A program made the position numbers and the translations under genes. 8,049 bases of DNA. It comes from Clostridia bacterium (GTDB lineage Bacteria; Bacillota; Clostridia; Oscillospirales; Acutalibacteraceae). This document shows positions 6,359 to 8,049 of this stretch, piece after piece (the first letter of the stretch is position 1; each line of letters opens with the position of its first letter). The stretch is from NCBI GenBank assembly GCA_017631705.1, contig JAGBSU010000223.1:1-8049 (forward strand). Reading direction: 5' to 3'. Below the pieces are notes generated by a model. The model was not told where the DNA came from. It ran no database searches and saw only the letters and a list, made by a program, of their open reading frames with translations.

Positions 6359-7018
6359 ATGAACACCAAGCGAATTACCATACTTTCCGGCCACTACGGC
6401 AGTGGGAAAACCAATATTGCCGTTAATTTGGCTTTGGATAAACGTAAAACACACGAGCAAGTAGCAATTGCCGATATTGATATTGTCAATCCCTACTTCC
6501 GCACAAAAGACAGCGAAGAGTTGTTACAAAAAGCGGACATTCGGTTGATTTGCTCGGAGTATGCCAATTCCAACGTAGATATCCCCGCATTACCGCAGGA
6601 TATTTACAGTATCACCGATAACACGGCCGTACATTGTGTATTGGATGTCGGCGGTGACGAACGCGGTGCATTGGCACTCGGTCGTATCGCACCGAAAATC
6701 AAAGAAGAAAACAACTTTGATATGCTCGGTGTTGTCAACTGTTATCGTCCCTTAACACGGGATGCGGATTCTGCTATTACGGTATTACGAGAAATTGAAG
6801 CCGCTTGTGGAATATCATTCACCGCACTGATTAACAACTCCAATTTAGGACGAGAAACCACTGCACAAGATGTGTTGGATTCCCTACCCTATGCCGAAGA
6901 GATTTCTAAAAAAACCGGGTTGCCGGTTGTGCTGACAACGGTTGACAATTCACTGTATGACATTTTGAGCGATAAGATTTCCAATCTGTATTCGCTTTCA
7001 TTGCAAAAGAAACTGTAA
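6359..7018 (+). CDS. P-loop ATPase of the MinD/CobQ-like class, function unknown
   Basis: A 219-residue soluble protein with an N-terminal Walker A motif, GHYGSGKTN (11-19), a DIDIVNPYF segment that matches the switch I/A' region of MinD/ParA/CobQ-type SIMIBI NTPases (about 40-48), and LDVGGDERG (about 94-102) as the switch II region. It lacks the signature lysine of true deviant-Walker ParA proteins, and no cysteine pair of the Mrp/Nbp35 iron-sulfur carrier type is seen. There are no membrane segments. The gene starts ten bases after the preceding stop, with GAGG (6347-6350) overlapping that stop as ribosome binding site, and ends 13 bases before the ferredoxin gene, so it is almost certainly in the vor operon. 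A role in maturation, cofactor loading or regulation of the oxidoreductase or ligase is plausible but only inferred from position. Confidence 0.85.
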   Translation: MNTKRITILSGHYGSGKTNIAVNLALDKRKTHEQVAIADIDIVNPYFRTKDSEELLQKADIRLICSEYANSNVDIPALPQDIYSITDNTAVHCVLDVGGDERGALALGRIAPKIKEENNFDMLGVVNCYRPLTRDADSAITVLREIEAACGISFTALINNSNLGRETTAQDVLDSLPYAEEISKKTGLPVVLTTVDNSLYDILSDKISNLYSLSLQKKL

Positions 7019-7031
7019 AGGAGATTTGAAA

Positions 7032-7238
7032 ATGGCTGTTTTAACTTTCAAAACCGACAGATGCAAAGGCTGTGGTCTTTGTGTCGATGTTTGCCCCAAA
7101 GGGGTGTTGGCGCTTGCCGCCGATAAAATCAATGCCAAAGGCCACCATCCAGTGGAAGCGGCAAAACCGGAAGCTTGTATTGGCTGTGCGTTCTGCGCAA
7201 CCATGTGTCCCGATTGTATTATCAAGGTAGAAAGGTAA
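7032..7238 (+). CDS. 2x[4Fe-4S] ferredoxin, delta-type subunit of 2-oxoacid oxidoreductase
   Basis: A 68-residue iron-sulfur protein that passes electrons between the thiamine-diphosphate enzyme and free ferredoxin. Two classical CxxCxxCxxxCP motifs are present, at C11/C14/C17/C21 and C49/C52/C55/C59, each binding one [4Fe-4S] cluster, with an extra cysteine at C62. The short insert between them (about 31-47) is typical of the small ferredoxin subunit of VOR and KOR complexes. The ATG at 7032 lies eight bases after AAAGGAG (7017-7023); a TTG two codons upstream is less likely. The stop is nine bases before the alpha-subunit gene, the usual delta-alpha order of these clusters. Confidence 0.93.
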   Translation: MAVLTFKTDRCKGCGLCVDVCPKGVLALAADKINAKGHHPVEAAKPEACIGCAFCATMCPDCIIKVER

Positions 7239-7247
7239 GTGAGTACC

Positions 7248-8049
7248 ATGTCAGAAAAAGTATTGATGAAAGGTAACGAAGCGATTGCCGAAGCTGCTAT
7301 CTCGGCCGGTTGCCGTCACTATTTCGGATACCCGATTACCCCTCAAACAGAAATTGCCGCTTACATGGCGAAAAGAATGCCCAAAATTGGCGGTACTTTC
7401 TTGCAAGCGGAAAGCGAAATCGCCGCCATTAACATGGTGTACGGCGTTTCGGCTACCGGTAAACGCGTGATGACTTCTTCTTCCAGCCCCGGAATCTCGC
7501 TGAAAGGTGAAGGTATTTCCTATCTCGCCGGTGCAGACCTACCCGCTTTGATTGTTAACGTACAACGCGGTGGCCCCGGTCTTGGCGGTATTCAACCGTC
7601 GCAATCCGACTATTTCCAAGCCACTAAAGGCGCGGCACACGGTGACTTCCACATGATCGTGTTGGCCCCTGCCTCGGTACAAGAAATGGCAGAACTGACG
7701 GTGAAAGGTTTTGACCTTGCTGATAAATATCGCATGACGACCATGATTTTGGCCGACGGTACGATGGGTCAAATGATGGAACCGGTTTCGTTGGATTTCA
7801 AAACCGAAGCACCGGTAGAAAAACCGTGGGCTGTTACCGGTACCAACTGCGAACGCGAACACAATATTGTAAACTCGTTGTTCTTAAAACCGGAAGAATT
7901 GGAACGCACCAACTTTGAACGTTACGAGCGTTACCAAACCATCACCAAAAACGAAGTGATGTGCGAAGAATACATGATGGAAGATGCCGAGATTTGCATT
8001 GCCGCTTTTGGTATTGCGGCTCGCGTTTCCAAAAATGCGATTAACGAGG
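7248..8049 (+). CDS. vorB: 2-oxoacid:ferredoxin oxidoreductase alpha subunit, VorB-like (3' end outside window)
   Basis: The first 267 residues of the alpha subunit of a branched-chain 2-oxoacid (3-methyl-2-oxobutanoate) ferredoxin oxidoreductase. The enzyme interconverts 2-oxoacid + CoA + oxidised ferredoxin with acyl-CoA + CO2 + reduced ferredoxin, using thiamine diphosphate. Family motifs are clear: GNEAIAEAA near the start, GYPITPQTE (27-35), LQAESEIAAINM (about 52-63), TSSSSPGIS (about 75-83), and RGGPGLGG followed by PSQSDYFQATKG (about 107-126). The frame is open to the window edge, and beta (ThDP-binding) and gamma subunit genes are expected beyond it. The start is the ATG at 7248, with only a weak AAGG (7232-7235) ribosome site, so translation may be coupled to the ferredoxin gene nine bases upstream. 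A 2-oxoglutarate (KorA-type) enzyme is the main alternative; sequence flavour and the BCAA T-boxes favour Vor. Confidence 0.88.
   Translation, partial: MSEKVLMKGNEAIAEAAISAGCRHYFGYPITPQTEIAAYMAKRMPKIGGTFLQAESEIAAINMVYGVSATGKRVMTSSSSPGISLKGEGISYLAGADLPALIVNVQRGGPGLGGIQPSQSDYFQATKGAAHGDFHMIVLAPASVQEMAELTVKGFDLADKYRMTTMILADGTMGQMMEPVSLDFKTEAPVEKPWAVTGTNCEREHNIVNSLFLKPEELERTNFERYERYQTITKNEVMCEEYMMEDAEICIAAFGIAARVSKNAINE

Overview
The window reads as the chromosome of an anaerobic, Clostridia-like Firmicute, probably a gut or rumen lineage. The reasons are two T-box riboswitches, rubrerythrin, a ferredoxin-dependent 2-oxoacid oxidoreductase, strong AGGAGG ribosome binding sites and near-consensus sigma-A promoters. 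All supported genes lie on the + strand. The genus cannot be told from the sequence.

Layout: 1-498 is the 3' part of a ZIP-family metal transporter gene. 549-1085 encodes a two-domain rubrerythrin. 1123-1452 holds a promoter, a T-box leader and its terminator in front of gene 1453-3717, a 754-residue fusion of an XRE helix-turn-helix, a cupin and an AMP-forming acyl-CoA synthetase. 3726-4059 repeats this control block (promoter, T-box, terminator) in front of a paralogous 762-residue fusion at 4060-6348. Tightly spaced genes then follow: a P-loop ATPase (6359-7018), a two-cluster ferredoxin (7032-7238) and the alpha subunit of a VorB-type 2-oxoacid:ferredoxin oxidoreductase (7248 to beyond the window edge).

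How it may work: both T-box leaders have an identical K-turn and lower stem, so their specifier triplets can be aligned. The first reads ATC (Ile) and the second GTA (Val). Both antiterminator bulges are TGGT, which fits tRNAs with discriminator A, as Ile and Val tRNAs have. T-boxes switch genes on when a tRNA is uncharged, that is, during amino acid shortage. This suggests the ligases and the Vor enzyme serve synthesis rather than breakdown. Scavenged branched-chain acids (2-methylbutyrate, isobutyrate) would be activated to acyl-CoA, then reductively carboxylated with reduced ferredoxin to the 2-oxoacid precursors of isoleucine and valine. The route itself is known from rumen anaerobes. What stands out here is the pair of duplicated, differently specified T-box modules and the fusion of a DNA-binding/cupin sensor to the ligase. 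The substrates and the role of the regulatory domains are inference.

No tRNA or rRNA gene, CRISPR array, insertion sequence or phage gene was seen.
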